Assembly (NCBI RefSeq): GCF_004355005.1
Contig: NZ_SMSJ01000001.1
Location: 1-64,000, forward strand
DNA length: 64,000 nucleotides
Direction: 5' to 3'
DNA from: Dankookia rubra
GTDB taxonomy: Bacteria > Pseudomonadota > Alphaproteobacteria > Acetobacterales > Acetobacteraceae
The notes beneath the pieces were generated by a model that was not told where the DNA came from, did no database searches, and saw nothing but the letters and a program-made list of their open reading frames with translations. Of the stretch, positions 35,466-43,908 are shown one piece after another; within the stretch, counting starts at the first letter, position 1, and each line of letters starts with the position of its first letter. The position numbers and the translations under genes are program-made.

Positions 35466-36992
35466 CTATTTCCAGCTCGCCAGGTAGAAGCGCGGCAGCT
35501 CATCCGCGAAGGGTTTGAAGTTGAGCTGGCGGGAGAAGCCGTAGGTCGTGACATAGGTGTGCAGCGGCAGCCAGAAGGCGTTTTCCGTCGCCCGCCTGAT
35601 GGCGGCGCTGTAGGCCGTCTTGCGCGCCTCCGTGTCCATGCTGCTGCCACCTTCCAGCATCAGCTTCTGCATCTCCGTATCGCGGACATAGTCGTCGTTT
35701 CCGCCGCCGAAGAAGACCGGCATGATCGCCGAGACGTCGTTGATGGAGTAGCTGCCCCAACTGCCGAGGAAAAGCGGCGTATTGCCCTGCCAACTGCGCT
35801 GGATCGCCGCCGCCACCTGCATCTGGGTCAGTCGTGCCTTGATCCCGACCGCCTGCAGATAATTCTGCACCGCCGAGCCCCATTGCGGCAGGACATAGCT
35901 GACCAGTTCGGTCTCGAAGCCATTGGGGAAACCGGCCTCGGCCAGCAGCACCTTTGCCTTTCCCGGGTCATAGTCGTAGGTCACTGCGGCAGCTGTGTCG
36001 CAGCCGAACTGGCTGGAATAGCAGGGCGCAGGCGGCACGCGGGACCCACCCGTCACCAGCTTGTCGGCAATGGATTTCCGGTCGACCGCGTGCCAGATCG
36101 CCTGCCTCACCTTCAGCTTCGTCAGTGGATTGTCCGGCCCGCTGCGGCCAGCCGCATCGATCGAGAGATAGCCGACCCGCATCGATTCCTGGCGAACCGC
36201 CTGCACCATCGGCAGCCTGTTCACCTGGTCGAACTGGTCGGGGTTCAGGTTCCAGATCCAGTCGGCGCGGCCGCTCAGCAGTTCCGTCATCTCGGTCGTT
36301 GCATCGGGGACGAAGCGGACCGAGAGCTTGCGGATCGCAGCCTTTCCCTTTGGGCTTCCCTGCCAGTATCCCTCGAAGCGCTCGAACTCGACCGCGGCGC
36401 CGGGATCGAAGCGGGTGATGCGGTAAGGGCCGGCACCGACCGGGGCGCGGACATAGCCTTCCGGCCCCACCCTCTCCCGATAGGCCTTCGGGTAGATCGG
36501 CGTGACCAGCGCCAGGTACTCCAGCGCCGCAGGCGTCGGACGCTTCAGCGTCACGCGCACCGCGAAGGGCCCGGTCGCCTCGGCCTTCTCGATCCACGCA
36601 TAGTTGCTGGGCGTGGAGACCCGCGCATCCGGGCTGGAGACCGTGTTGATGGTATAGACCACGTCCTCTGCCGTCAGATCGCTGCCGTCGTGGAACTTGA
36701 CACCCTGGCGGATGTCGAGCTCGAGCACGGTCGGCTTCGGGAAGCGCCAAGCGGTCGCCAGCAACGGCTTCAGCTCGAAGCTGTCGGGGTCGCGGTAGAT
36801 CAGCATGTCCCAGCCCTGGTGCGCCATAACCAGGCCGGTGCGGAGATTGTTGTAGTAGGGGTCGATATTCGGCAGCGCGTCGCGCATGACGATGCGCAGC
36901 GTTTCGGCAGCCTTCTGCGCAAGTGCCTGGCCGGCGAGCCCAAGCCCTGCCACCACGCCGACACCCGCCAACAGCATATCCCGTCGCAGCAT
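35466..36992 (-). CDS. Peptide ABC transporter substrate-binding protein
   Basis: 508 aa, SBP_bac_5 family (DppA/GsiB type). Signal peptide MLLAGVGVVAGLGLAGQALAQ with an upstream Arg-Arg (LRRDM), possibly Tat-dependent. Mature part begins ETLRIVMRDALPNIDPYYNN; LELDIRQGVKFHDGSDLTAEDVVYT is the family signature. The start at 36992 gives a normal leader. Likely partner of the DppBCDF-like genes, although it is transcribed toward them from the opposite strand, so regulation is separate. Ligand presumably a peptide; glutathione is an inference from the adjacent ggt. Confidence 0.9.
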   Translation of the reverse strand: MLRRDMLLAGVGVVAGLGLAGQALAQKAAETLRIVMRDALPNIDPYYNNLRTGLVMAHQGWDMLIYRDPDSFELKPLLATAWRFPKPTVLELDIRQGVKFHDGSDLTAEDVVYTINTVSSPDARVSTPSNYAWIEKAEATGPFAVRVTLKRPTPAALEYLALVTPIYPKAYRERVGPEGYVRAPVGAGPYRITRFDPGAAVEFERFEGYWQGSPKGKAAIRKLSVRFVPDATTEMTELLSGRADWIWNLNPDQFDQVNRLPMVQAVRQESMRVGYLSIDAAGRSGPDNPLTKLKVRQAIWHAVDRKSIADKLVTGGSRVPPAPCYSSQFGCDTAAAVTYDYDPGKAKVLLAEAGFPNGFETELVSYVLPQWGSAVQNYLQAVGIKARLTQMQVAAAIQRSWQGNTPLFLGSWGSYSINDVSAIMPVFFGGGNDDYVRDTEMQKLMLEGGSSMDTEARKTAYSAAIRRATENAFWLPLHTYVTTYGFSRQLNFKPFADELPRFYLASWK

Positions 36993-37079
36993 CGCCCTGT
37001 CCCCCCCGGCTGACGGGCGGGGACGGTAGGGGCGCGGCAGGCGGTGGGCAAGCCGGGCGCTTCGGCTGGGTCGGATCAG

Positions 37080-37473
37080 CTGATCGGCGACCTGCGCGGA
37101 CTCGTCGGCGACGTGCTCCGGGTGGCGACGACCGTGCTGGTCCAGGCCCCCGCGGTGCGCGCCGCCGGCCCTGGTGCCGCAATGCCAGCCGGTGGTCTCG
37201 GCGCCGCCGATGCTCGTCGCCTCCCCGCGTTGCGGCGCAACCTGAGCAATCCACTCCTCGCCGCTGCCCCTCGACACCTTCCCGTGTCAGGCCGCAGGCG
37301 TCGGCGGGATGGGTCATCTGATCTGGTTTTGGCTGGCTTCGCGCCGCGCCACCTCACGCCCGGCGCCATCGGCGTGCTGACGCCGGTCTGCGGCGTCCTG
37401 GCCGGGGCGCTTCTGCTGGGCAAAGCGCTGGGCGGCAGCGTCCTTGGTCGCGATGGCGCTGGTTACCCTTAGT
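37080..37473 (+). pseudogene. EamA/DMT-family transporter remnant, frameshifted
   Basis: Pieces of the second EamA domain are spread over different frames in the right order. LIGDLRGLVGDVLRVATTVLV opens at 37080. GMGHLIWFWLASRR is in another frame around 37306-37347. LTPGAIGVLTPVCGVLAGALLLGKALGGSVL is back in the first frame from about 37355. MALVTL is in a third register at 37453. At least three indels are needed, and the first EamA half is missing. The strand and order are those of an intact transporter, so this is decay, not chance. It lies just upstream of the urt cluster. Confidence 0.7.
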
Positions 37474-37622
37474 TCCCCGCCTTTGGCTGGCGAAGCGCCC
37501 CACACGCTGAAACACGGCCAGAGCTGCCCCGGCATATTGCAGACGGTCAATACGGCAGCGGTTTATTGCCTCCAATTTGAGCAATCCGTGTTCCCGCAGC
37601 ATCCAGCATGCCGCCCCGCCGG

Positions 37623-37638
37623 TGGCACGACTCTCGCT
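37623..37638 (+). promoter_or_regulatory. Candidate sigma-54 promoter of urtABCDE
   Basis: TGGCACG-N4-TCGCT (37623-37638) compares with the consensus TGGCACG-N4-TTGCW, with a single mismatch in the -12 element. It lies about 94 bp upstream of the urtA start and points toward it. Urea uptake genes are commonly under NtrC and sigma-54 control, so position and orientation make sense. I did not find a convincing upstream NtrC site. Confidence 0.5.
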
Positions 37639-37731
37639 AGCCGTCAGCGGCGCCCGCGCACCCAAGGGGGGTGGTCAGGCGCGTGCCGCCAGGGCCCGCA
37701 AGGCCAAGGCCTGATGAGGAACGACAGCCGA

Positions 37732-38979
37732 ATGCCTACCACGACCCCTAACTTCACGCGTCGCGCCACGCTGGCCGGCCTTGGTGCCAGCCTTGCCGCG
37801 CCGATGATCCAGCCGGCCTTTGGCCAGGGCGCGCCCATCAAGGTCGGCGTCCTGCACTCCCTCTCCGGCACCATGGCGATCAGCGAGACCGCGCTGCGCG
37901 ACACCGTGCTGATGATGGTCGAGTATGCCAACAGCAAGGGCGGCCTGCTCGGCCGCAAGCTGGAAGCCGTGGTCGTCGATCCCGCTTCGAATTGGCCGTT
38001 GTTCGCCGAGAAGGCGCGCGAACTGCTGCAGGTCCACAAGGTCGACGTGACCTTCGGGTGCTGGACCTCGGTGTCCCGCAAGTCGGTCCTGCCGGTCTTC
38101 GAGGAGCTGAAGGGCCTGCTCTTCTACCCCGTCCAATACGAGGGCGAGGAGGAGAGTCCCAACATCTTCTACACCGGCGCCGCGCCGAACCAGCAGGCGA
38201 TCCCGGCGGTCGAGTACCTGATGTCGAAGGATGGCGGCGAGGCCAAGCGCATCGTCCTGCTCGGCACCGACTACGTCTATCCGCGCACAACCAACCGCAT
38301 CCTGCGCGGCTTCCTCAACTCCAAAGGCATCGGCAATGCCGACATCATGGAGGAATACACCCCCTTCGGTCACAGCGACTGGCAGGGCATCGTCGCCCGG
38401 GTGAAGCGCTTCGCCGCCGAGGGCAAGAAGACCGCGATCGTCTCCACCATCAACGGCGACGCCAACGTTCCCTTCTACCGCGAGCTCGGCAACCAGGGCA
38501 TCAAGGCCGAGGACATCCCCTGCGTCGCCTTCAGCGTCGGCGAGGAGGAGCTGGCCGGCATCGACACCAAGCCGCTGGTAGGCCACTTGGCTGCCTGGAA
38601 CTACTTCATGTCGACCCCCGGCAAGCCGAACGAAGAGTTCAAGGCGATGTGGCAGGCATACATAAAGAACCCGAAGCGCGTCACCAATGATCCGATGGAA
38701 GCCATCTATACCGGCTTCCGGATGTGGATGCAGGCGGTCGAGAAGGCGAAGACCACCGCGGTCGCCGCGGTGACGCCGGCGCTGATCGGCCAGAAGCTGA
38801 TGGCACCCTGCGGCTTCGAGGAGGAGATGCTGCCGAACCATCACCTGTCGAAGCCGGTGCTCATCGGCGAAATCCAGGCCGACGGCCAGATCAACACGGT
38901 GTGGAAGACCGCGGGCGTCGTGAAGGCGGAGAACTGGTCGCCCTTCATCCCCGAGAACGCGAACCGCGCGAAGAAGTAA
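37732..38979 (+). CDS. urtA: Urea ABC transporter substrate-binding protein
   Basis: 415 aa. Leader [27 protein letters not shown] with a twin-arginine, so probable Tat export. The mature protein shows the UrtA hallmark [43 protein letters not shown]-type sequence ([12 protein letters not shown]), and [11 protein letters not shown]. Binds urea in the periplasm. GAGGA is 11 nt before the ATG at 37732; another in-frame ATG lies six codons upstream. It heads urtABCDE. Confidence 0.94.
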   Translation: [415 protein letters not shown]

Positions 38980-39034
38980 CCCGCGATGGGGGCGGCGCCG
39001 GGTTCACCGGCGCCGCCATCCTGCGAAGGGCACC

Positions 39035-40603
39035 ATGACCGCTCTCATTCTCCGCATTGCCCTCCTGCTGCTGCTGGCCCTGCCGGCCCGCGCGCAGGAC
39101 GCCTTCATCGCTGCCCTGCCCGGCCTCGCCGGCGGCTTCAGCGACATCGCCGCCTCGGTCGACCGCCTCGGCGCCTTGGGTGACCCGCGCGCCTTGCCTC
39201 TCCTCCGGGCGCTGCAGGAGGGCAAGCTGCAGAAGACGCCCGATGGCCGCCTGCTGCTGCCCGAAGGCGCCGGCACCGCCGATGCCGTCACCGGCCAGCC
39301 CGCCGACGTGGCAGGCGCCGAAGCCGTGCGCCTCAACAACCGCGTCCGCCAGGCGTTGCGCGGCGCGCTCGGCCGGCTGCAGCTCGTCTCGCCCGATCCG
39401 GCGCAGCGCGGCGCCGCGGCCGAGGCCATCTTCCGCGGTCGCAGCGCCGAGGACGTGCCGCTGCTGCAGGCCGCCATCGCGCGCGAGCAGATCCCCGCGG
39501 TGCGGGCGAAGATGGAGCTGGCGCTTGCCGCCGCGCAGCTTGTCGCGCCGGACGAGGCGGCGAAGCGCGACGCCATCGCGCGCCTCGGCGCCGCCGGCTC
39601 GGTCGAGGCCCGCGCCCTGCTGATCGAGGCCCGTACCGCCAACCCGAGCCTTGCCGCCGCTATCGACGTCTCGATCGCCACCATCGAAAAGCAGCTGCAG
39701 ATCCGCCGCATGGCGGAGACGCTGTTCCAGGGCCTCTCGCTCGGCTCGGTGCTGCTGCTGGCGGCACTCGGCCTCGCCGTGACCTTCGGCGTCATGGGTG
39801 TGATCAACATGGCGCACGGCGAGTTCGTCATGCTCGGCGCCTATGCCACCTTCGTGGTGCAGGAGCTCTGCCGTGGCACCTCCTGGCTGGTGCCCTGGGC
39901 CCTGCCGCTGGCGGTGCCCGCCGCCTTCCTCGTCACGGCTGCCGCCGGCGCGCTGCTGGAGCGAGGCTTGATCCGCCACCTCTACGGCCGGCCGCTCGAG
40001 ACGCTGCTGATGACCTTCGGCGTCGGCATGATCCTGCAGCAGGCCGTCCGCGTCGCCTTCGGGGCGCAGAACCGGGAAGTCCTCTCGCCGTCCTGGATGC
40101 AGGGCACGCTGACCCTGCCGGGCGGCGTCGCGGTCACGCAGAACCGCCTCTGGATCATCTTCTTCGGTCTTGCCGTTCTGGCCATGGTCTTCGCCGCGAT
40201 CCGGCTCACCCGCTTCGGGCTCGAAATGCGGGCGGTGGTGCAGAACCGCCGGATCGCCGCGACCATGGGCATCCGCACCGGGCGGGTGGACGCCATGACT
40301 TTTGCCTTCGGCTCGGGCCTCGCTGGCCTCGCCGGCGTCGCGCTCAGCCAGATCGACAACGTCTCGCCCAACCTCGGTACCGGCTACATCATCGACAGCT
40401 TCATGGTGGTGGTGTTTGGAGGCGTCGGCTCGCTCGCCGGTACGCTGGTCGGGGCGCTGACCCTCGGCGTCGTCAATAAGATGCTCGAGCCCTGGGCCGG
40501 TGCGGTCCTGGCCAAGGTCTTCGTACTGGTCGCCATCATGCTGTTCATCCAGCGCCGGCCGAAGGGCATTTTTGCGCTGAAGGGAAGGGCCGCCGAATCG
40601 TGA
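39035..40603 (+). CDS. urtB: Urea ABC transporter permease UrtB
   Basis: 522 aa, long form: signal peptide, then an extracytoplasmic helical region (about 25-220) with HEAT-like repeats, then the branched-chain-type permease with FGVMGVINMAHGEFVMLGAYATF and a helix pattern of the LIV family. The N-terminal region is standard in UrtB of proteobacteria and absent from LivH. Its function is not known. Overlaps urtC by 4 nt (stop at 40603, urtC start at 40600). Confidence 0.94.
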   Translation: MTALILRIALLLLLALPARAQDAFIAALPGLAGGFSDIAASVDRLGALGDPRALPLLRALQEGKLQKTPDGRLLLPEGAGTADAVTGQPADVAGAEAVRLNNRVRQALRGALGRLQLVSPDPAQRGAAAEAIFRGRSAEDVPLLQAAIAREQIPAVRAKMELALAAAQLVAPDEAAKRDAIARLGAAGSVEARALLIEARTANPSLAAAIDVSIATIEKQLQIRRMAETLFQGLSLGSVLLLAALGLAVTFGVMGVINMAHGEFVMLGAYATFVVQELCRGTSWLVPWALPLAVPAAFLVTAAAGALLERGLIRHLYGRPLETLLMTFGVGMILQQAVRVAFGAQNREVLSPSWMQGTLTLPGGVAVTQNRLWIIFFGLAVLAMVFAAIRLTRFGLEMRAVVQNRRIAATMGIRTGRVDAMTFAFGSGLAGLAGVALSQIDNVSPNLGTGYIIDSFMVVVFGGVGSLAGTLVGALTLGVVNKMLEPWAGAVLAKVFVLVAIMLFIQRRPKGIFALKGRAAES

Positions 40604-41694
40604 GCGCCACTATCGCCTCCCCGCTGCCCGGTGGCGCCGGGCGCATGACGCTGCGGTTTGTTTTGCTGGGTGCGTTGCTCGTGCTGGCGGTCATGCCGGC
40701 ATTGAACCGGCTGCCGGCCGACAGCGCGCTGCATGTCTCGGATTTCCTCATCAGCATCACCGGCAAGTGGATCACCTATGCCATCCTGGCCTTGGCGATC
40801 GACTTGGCCTGGGGCTATGCGGGCATCCTCTCGCTCGGGCACGGCGCGTTCTTCACGCTCGGCGGCTATGCCATCGGCATGCACCTGATGCGGCTGATCG
40901 GCACCCGCGGTGTCTACGGCCATCCGACCCTTCCGGACTTCATGGTCTTTCTCGGCTACAAGGAATTGCCCTGGTATTGGCTAGGCTTCGACAGCTTCCC
41001 CTATGCGCTGTTCATGGCCATGGCGGTACCGGGCCTACTGGCACTGGTGGTCGGCTATCTCGCCTTCCGCAGCCGCATCACCGGGGTCTATCTCTCGATC
41101 ATCACCCAGGCGATGACCTATGCGCTGATGCTCGCCTTCTTTCGGAATGACATGGGTTTCGGCGGCAACAATGGCTTCACCGATTTCAAGGAATTGTTGG
41201 GCATGTCGCTGAACACGGCGAATGCCCGCGCCGTGCTCTTCTATGCCTCGCTCGTGCTGCTGGTTGTCGCCTTCTTTCTTTGCACCCGCGTCGCGCAGTC
41301 GAAGCTTGGCAGGGTGCTGGTGGCGATCCGCGACGCCGAAAGCCGGGTGCGCTTCCTCGGCTACGACGTGACGCAGCACAAACTCTTCGTTTTCGTTCTT
41401 TCGGCGGTGCTCGCCGGACTCGCCGGCGCACTCTATGTGCCCCAGGTCGGCATCATCAATCCCGGCGAGTTCAGCCCGGGCAACTCGATCGAGGCCGTGA
41501 TCTGGGTCGCGGTCGGGGGCCGCGGCACGCTGGTCGGGGCGGTACTCGGCGCTTTTTCGGTCAATGCGTTGAAGACCTGGCTGACCACCGTGGCCCCCGA
41601 CCTCTGGCTCTTCGCCCTCGGCGGGTTGTTCGTGGCGGTCACCCTGTTCCTGCCGCGCGGCCTGATTGGCCTTTTCTCGAAGGCGAAGTCATGA
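40600..41694 (+). CDS. urtC: Urea ABC transporter permease UrtC
   Basis: 364 aa. LivM-like permease with the UrtC-specific segments DLAWGYAGILSLGHGAFFTLGGYAIGMHLM and NDMGFGGNNGFTDFKELLG, and VWVAVGGRGTLVGAVLGAF near the C-terminus. About nine membrane helices. GTG start at 40600 inside urtB (GTGA overlap). Confidence 0.94.
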   Translation: MSATIASPLPGGAGRMTLRFVLLGALLVLAVMPALNRLPADSALHVSDFLISITGKWITYAILALAIDLAWGYAGILSLGHGAFFTLGGYAIGMHLMRLIGTRGVYGHPTLPDFMVFLGYKELPWYWLGFDSFPYALFMAMAVPGLLALVVGYLAFRSRITGVYLSIITQAMTYALMLAFFRNDMGFGGNNGFTDFKELLGMSLNTANARAVLFYASLVLLVVAFFLCTRVAQSKLGRVLVAIRDAESRVRFLGYDVTQHKLFVFVLSAVLAGLAGALYVPQVGIINPGEFSPGNSIEAVIWVAVGGRGTLVGAVLGAFSVNALKTWLTTVAPDLWLFALGGLFVAVTLFLPRGLIGLFSKAKS

Positions 41695-42440
41695 GCGGCG
41701 GCAGCGGCAATCCGGTCCTCTACCTCGATGGCGTCTCCGTCGTCTTCGACGGCTTCAAGGCGCTGAACAACCTGTCGCTCTTCGTCGAGCCGGGCGAGCT
41801 TCGCGCCATCATCGGTCCCAACGGTGCTGGCAAAACCACGATGATGGACGTCATCACCGGCAAAACCCGGCCGACCGAAGGCACCGTCCGCTTCCACCAG
41901 CACGACCTGACGAAGCTGGACGAGGCGACGATCGCCAATCTCGGCATCGGGCGGAAATTCCAGAAGCCGACGATGTTCGACGCGTTGACGGTCTTCGAGA
42001 ACCTGGAGTTGGCTCTGAAGGCGCCGCGTGGCCCCTTCGCCTGCCTGCGCTGGATCCTGACCGGCGAAGCGCGGCGGAAGATCGAGGGGGTGATGGAGGA
42101 GGTCGGGCTCGGTGCCCGCGCCCACGACCGTGCCGGCGTGCTGAGCCATGGCCAGCGGCAGTGGCTCGAGATCGGCATGCTGCTGATGCAGGATCCCGAG
42201 CTGTTGCTGGTGGACGAGCCGGTGGCCGGCATGACGGACCAGGAAACCGAGCATACCGCCGCGCTGCTGGTCCGCATCGCCGGCGCGCGCAGCGTGGTGG
42301 TGGTGGAGCACGACCTGGAGTTCGTCCGCGCGCTCGGCAGCAAGGTGACGGTGCTCTGTGAGGGGACCATGCTGTCCGAAGGAAGCATCGACCATGTCCA
42401 GAGCGACCCGCGGGTCATCGAAGTCTACTTGGGACGTTGA
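41691..42440 (+). CDS. urtD: Urea ABC transporter ATP-binding protein UrtD
   Basis: 249 aa. Walker A GPNGAGKT, Q-loop KFQKPT, signature LSHGQRQWLEIG (the LSHGQ form typical of UrtD), Walker B LLLVDEPVAGM, switch His in VEHDLEF. ATGA overlap with urtC. Forms a heterodimer with UrtE. Confidence 0.95.
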   Translation: MSGGSGNPVLYLDGVSVVFDGFKALNNLSLFVEPGELRAIIGPNGAGKTTMMDVITGKTRPTEGTVRFHQHDLTKLDEATIANLGIGRKFQKPTMFDALTVFENLELALKAPRGPFACLRWILTGEARRKIEGVMEEVGLGARAHDRAGVLSHGQRQWLEIGMLLMQDPELLLVDEPVAGMTDQETEHTAALLVRIAGARSVVVVEHDLEFVRALGSKVTVLCEGTMLSEGSIDHVQSDPRVIEVYLGR

Positions 42441-42443
42441 CGG

Positions 42444-43139
42444 ATGCTTCGCGTTGAGACCATCGATCTCTCCTATGGCGCCTCCCGCTGCCTCCGCAGC
42501 GTCTCGCTGGAAGCCGATCCCGGTAGGATCACCTGCGTGCTGGGCCGCAATGGGGTCGGCAAGTCCAGCTTGATGCGGGCGATCGTCGGGCTGGAACGCG
42601 TCCAGTCCGGCCGGATCATGTGGGATGGCCGGAACATCGCCGGACTGGCGCCGGCCGACCGGGCCCGCGCTGGCATCGGCTACGTGCCACAGGGACGCGA
42701 GATCTTCCCCTTCCTCACCGTCCAGGAGAACATGGAGACCGCGCTCGCCGCAGCCCCCAAGGGCAGCAGGGTGCCGGAGGAGGAGATTTACGCGCTTTTC
42801 CCCATTCTCAAGCAGTTTCTCAGGCGGCGCGGCGGCGACCTCTCGGGCGGCCAGCAGCAGCAGCTGGCGATCGCCCGAGCGCTGACCGCGCGACCGCGCC
42901 TGCTCATCCTCGACGAGCCGACCGAGGGCATCCAGCCCAGCGTCATCAAGGATATTGCCCGGGTCATCCGGCTGCTGGCGCGGGAGAAAAATTTCGCCGT
43001 TGTACTGGTAGAGCAATACTACGAATTCGCGCGCGAATTAGCCGATCGCATCGCCGTCATGGTCCGCGGCGAGGTGGCGCTGGGCGGCCCGGTCGACGAG
43101 CTGGATGACGAGGCGGTGCGGCGGCTGTTGACTGTCTGA
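42444..43139 (+). CDS. urtE: Urea ABC transporter ATP-binding protein UrtE
   Basis: 231 aa. Walker A GRNGVGKS, Q-loop YVPQGREIFPFLTV, signature LSGGQQQQLAIARAL, Walker B LLILDEPTEGIQPSV (the EGIQPS form is typical of UrtE), and VEQYYEFARELADR in place of the His switch, as in other UrtE. It starts 4 nt after urtD and is the last gene; urease genes do not follow in this window. The 160 bp downstream hold an ACTGTC/GACAGT inverted repeat near 43131-43155 and otherwise nothing identifiable. Confidence 0.95.
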   Translation: MLRVETIDLSYGASRCLRSVSLEADPGRITCVLGRNGVGKSSLMRAIVGLERVQSGRIMWDGRNIAGLAPADRARAGIGYVPQGREIFPFLTVQENMETALAAAPKGSRVPEEEIYALFPILKQFLRRRGGDLSGGQQQQLAIARALTARPRLLILDEPTEGIQPSVIKDIARVIRLLAREKNFAVVLVEQYYEFARELADRIAVMVRGEVALGGPVDELDDEAVRRLLTV

Positions 43140-43300
43140 GATGCCGTCCGACAGTTGGTTATCAGGTAAGCCAGGCAAGCAGGAATCGCCCCAGAACCTA
43201 CTCTCGGTCGGCTACTTCCGCACGTTGGCCGCCGACTCAAAAAAAAGAAGGGTGGGGCTTGCGACGCGAGTACCTTTCCCTTCCCAGCTGTACCTTGACG

Positions 43301-43837
43301 TCACTCCGGAACGTCGCGATCGCCGACACCGATGCTGCGCTGCATAAACACAACGTCCAACCAGCGTCCAAATTTCACCCCGGCCGCCCTCAGGACACCG
43401 GCACGCTGGAAGCCCAGCGAGAGGTGCAGGCCGATCGAACCGACATTGTCGCTGTCGCCGATTACCGCGAACATCTGCCGGAACCCGGCCGCCTCGGCCC
43501 GTTTGATCAGCACCGCGACCAGCGCCTTGCCCACCCCCATGCCGCGGACATCATTCCGCACATAGACGCTGTTCTCCGCAGCGAAGCGGTAGGCTGAGCG
43601 GTTGCGGAACTGCGCGATATAAGCATAACCGATCAGCCCGGGCGCCTCACCGGGAAGGCCTTCGCCCTCCGCCACCAGCCAGGCCCAGCCGCGCGCCTTG
43701 CCTTCGGTGAAGCGCGCCGCCATTTCTGCCTCGGTCGGCGGCACTTCCTCGAAGGTGCCGGTGCCATGCAGCACATGATGCGCGTAGATGGCGGTGATGG
43801 CCGGAAGGTCGGCCACCACGGCGTCGCGGATGTGCAT
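43301..43837 (-). CDS. GNAT acetyltransferase (phosphinothricin acetyltransferase-like)
   Basis: 178 aa. IRDAVVADLPAITAIYAHHVLHGTGTFEEVPP is the usual opening of the Pat/Bar/YncA group; acetyl-CoA loop VRGMGVGKALVAVLIKRAE, then FRQMFAVIGDSDNVGSIGLHLSLGF. Acetylates a small amine, possibly methionine derivatives or herbicide-like amines; substrate not predicted. The ATG at 43837 follows GAGGAC; an earlier in-frame ATG lies in unlikely coding sequence. Stop is 70 nt from the amidase gene upstream, same strand. Confidence 0.9.
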   Translation of the reverse strand: MHIRDAVVADLPAITAIYAHHVLHGTGTFEEVPPTEAEMAARFTEGKARGWAWLVAEGEGLPGEAPGLIGYAYIAQFRNRSAYRFAAENSVYVRNDVRGMGVGKALVAVLIKRAEAAGFRQMFAVIGDSDNVGSIGLHLSLGFQRAGVLRAAGVKFGRWLDVVFMQRSIGVGDRDVPE

Positions 43838-43908
43838 GCAAGCGTCCTCGTACTGATCAGCCCATGTTAGGGAAGCTGTAGCGGCCTGCTTCCCCAGCGA
43901 CAAGCGCG

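Noticed and set aside
35301-37013. Long plus-strand frame opposite the peptide-binding protein
   Set aside because: No recognisable domain and biased composition; the minus-strand gene explains the open frame.
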